Assembly: GCA_021814085.1 (NCBI GenBank)
Contig: JAKAJA010000157.1
Span: 1-5,170 of the forward strand
DNA: 5,170 bases
Source: Acidobacteriota bacterium
GTDB lineage: Bacteria; Acidobacteriota; UBA4820; DSQY01
Direction of reading: 5' to 3'
Position 1 is the first letter of the stretch. Each line of letters starts with the position of its first letter. The translations under genes were made by a program, and so were the position numbers. The notes under the pieces are model-generated. The model saw only the letters and a list, made by a program, of their open reading frames with translations, was not told the DNA's origin and ran no database searches. Of the stretch, positions 4,390 to 5,170 are shown piece after piece.

Positions 4390-5170
4390 ATGAAAACGAT
4401 GACGAATATAGGAAAAAACCTCGATAAATCGGTCGAGGCGCTGCGCCGTAGCGCACTCTTCCATGGCCTGAGCGAAGAGCAGTTGCGAAGCGCCGCAGGC
4501 CAGGCCCATTTGATCATGCTCGAAGCTGGAGAGGAACTGGTCGGTCAGGGCGAGACATCCGCGGGCATCATCGTGGTGTACTCCGGAGAGCTTCGCGCCC
4601 TGCAGGTTTCTGGACCATCGTCCGAGCCATACGAGCTGGCCCGCTTCGCACCGTTCGAGGCGGTCGGCTTGGCCAGCGCGCTGCTTGGACGGTCGAGCCC
4701 AGCGGCGCTCGCCGCCGTGGTACCCTCGACCGTGATCCGCCTCGACCCTGGACTTCTCGAGCGGCTGGCGGGGCAAACCCCCGCCTTCGGGCTCGAGTTG
4801 GCGCGTTTGCTGGCCGAGCGTTTAGAGCGCGCGGTCGGGCACCTCCCGATCCCCGAAGCCGACGCCGCCTTGGTGGCGCAGGGCGGGCTGCTCGACTTGC
4901 TTCCGCGCGACCTTATGGTCCGCCTCCGGGCGGTCCCCCTGGCGCAGAGCGGCCAATCGCTCACCCTGGGCCTCGCCGATGAGCCGAGCCCGGAACTGTT
5001 CGAGCGCCTGCGCCCCCACCTGCCGAGCATGGAGCTGCGCCCTGTGCGCCTCACCTCGCGCCAGTTCGACCAACTGCTGGCTGGCGGCGCCGGTGTCATG
5101 GGCCCGCCGGCCGAACACCCCGCCATCGATCCGGCGCTGCTCGAGCGGCTGCTCCGCGCCATGGTGGCCG
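4390..5170 (+). CDS. Cyclic-nucleotide-binding-like / GspE-N (MshEN) / probable PilT-type ATPase fusion (partial, 3' end outside window)
   Basis: The first 260 codons are present and the frame is open at the edge. Residues about 18-125 form a Crp-type cNMP-binding fold: ALFHGLSEEQL (22-32), the typical LEAGEELVGQGE (44-55), then IIVVYSGELRAL (60-71). The phosphate-binding segment (88-110) reads FEAVGLASALLG..SPAALAAV, lacking the usual Gly-Glu pair and the Pro-Arg, so cAMP binding is doubtful. Helices at 134-150 close the domain. Residues 166-230 match the core of the GspE/MshE N-terminal domain (PF05157): LLPRDLMVRLRAVPL (170-184), LTLGLADEPS (191-200) and a closing helix at 222-230. The first RLGxxL c-di-GMP motif of MshEN is not evident. 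After a Pro/Ala linker, DPALLERLLRAMVA (247-260) resembles the start of PilT-type ATPases, whose next motif is usually GASDLHL; this lies beyond the window, so the ATPase is inferred. A cytoplasmic role in type IV pilus dynamics is likely. It is probably a separate transcription unit. Confidence 0.8.
   Translation, partial: MKTMTNIGKNLDKSVEALRRSALFHGLSEEQLRSAAGQAHLIMLEAGEELVGQGETSAGIIVVYSGELRALQVSGPSSEPYELARFAPFEAVGLASALLGRSSPAALAAVVPSTVIRLDPGLLERLAGQTPAFGLELARLLAERLERAVGHLPIPEADAALVAQGGLLDLLPRDLMVRLRAVPLAQSGQSLTLGLADEPSPELFERLRPHLPSMELRPVRLTSRQFDQLLAGGAGVMGPPAEHPAIDPALLERLLRAMVA

Noticed and set aside
4545..5162. Open frame on the - strand (205 codons) opposite the cNMP/MshEN gene
   Set aside because: Its product is a Ser/Arg/Ala-rich run with no domain, while the + strand frame has recognisable cNMP and GspE-N motifs and an RBS.

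Overview
The window is high-GC bacterial DNA with strong G/C preference at third codon positions. All supported genes read on the + strand. The last gene looks like a type IV pilus motor protein and one small protein appears to be exported, which suggests a GC-rich Gram-negative lineage such as Acidobacteriota, Myxococcota, Desulfobacterota or a relative. I cannot fix the taxon from sequence alone.

Layout: (1) 2-151 is the last 49 codons of an unrecognised gene, followed by a hairpin and a lower-GC segment with a good sigma70-type promoter (TTGAAA, 17 bp, TAAGAT). (2) 295-1722 encodes a full-length DUF2252 protein with kinase-like motifs. The catalytic-loop-like motif lies before the glycine-rich-loop-like motif, the reverse of an ordinary kinase. 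(3) 1803-3488 encodes a full AspT/YidE/YbjL-type exchanger: two homologous membrane halves flanking two RCK_C domains. Its ribosome binding site lies inside a perfect 12-bp palindrome. (4) 3541-4041, 52 bp downstream and probably co-transcribed, encodes a small predicted exported protein of unknown function. (5) 4042-4389 is intergenic. It holds a weak hairpin, a tRNA-like (serine-like, non-canonical) structured element and a lower-GC stretch upstream of the next gene. (6) 4390 to the window edge is the first 260 codons of a multidomain protein: a Crp-like cyclic-nucleotide-binding fold, a GspE/MshE N-terminal core and then what looks like the first helix of a PilT-type ATPase.

How the genes relate: the promoter at 192-220 could drive DUF2252, the antiporter and the small exported protein as one unit, since the gaps are 80 and 52 bp and no convincing terminator lies between them. 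No aspartate decarboxylase, the classical AspT partner, is present, so the substrate is open. The cNMP/MshEN/PilT-like gene has its own leader and appears to be a separate unit. The most noteworthy items are this domain fusion, whose nucleotide pocket lacks the usual binding residues, and the permuted kinase-like motif order in DUF2252. No mobile element, CRISPR array or intact RNA gene was found.
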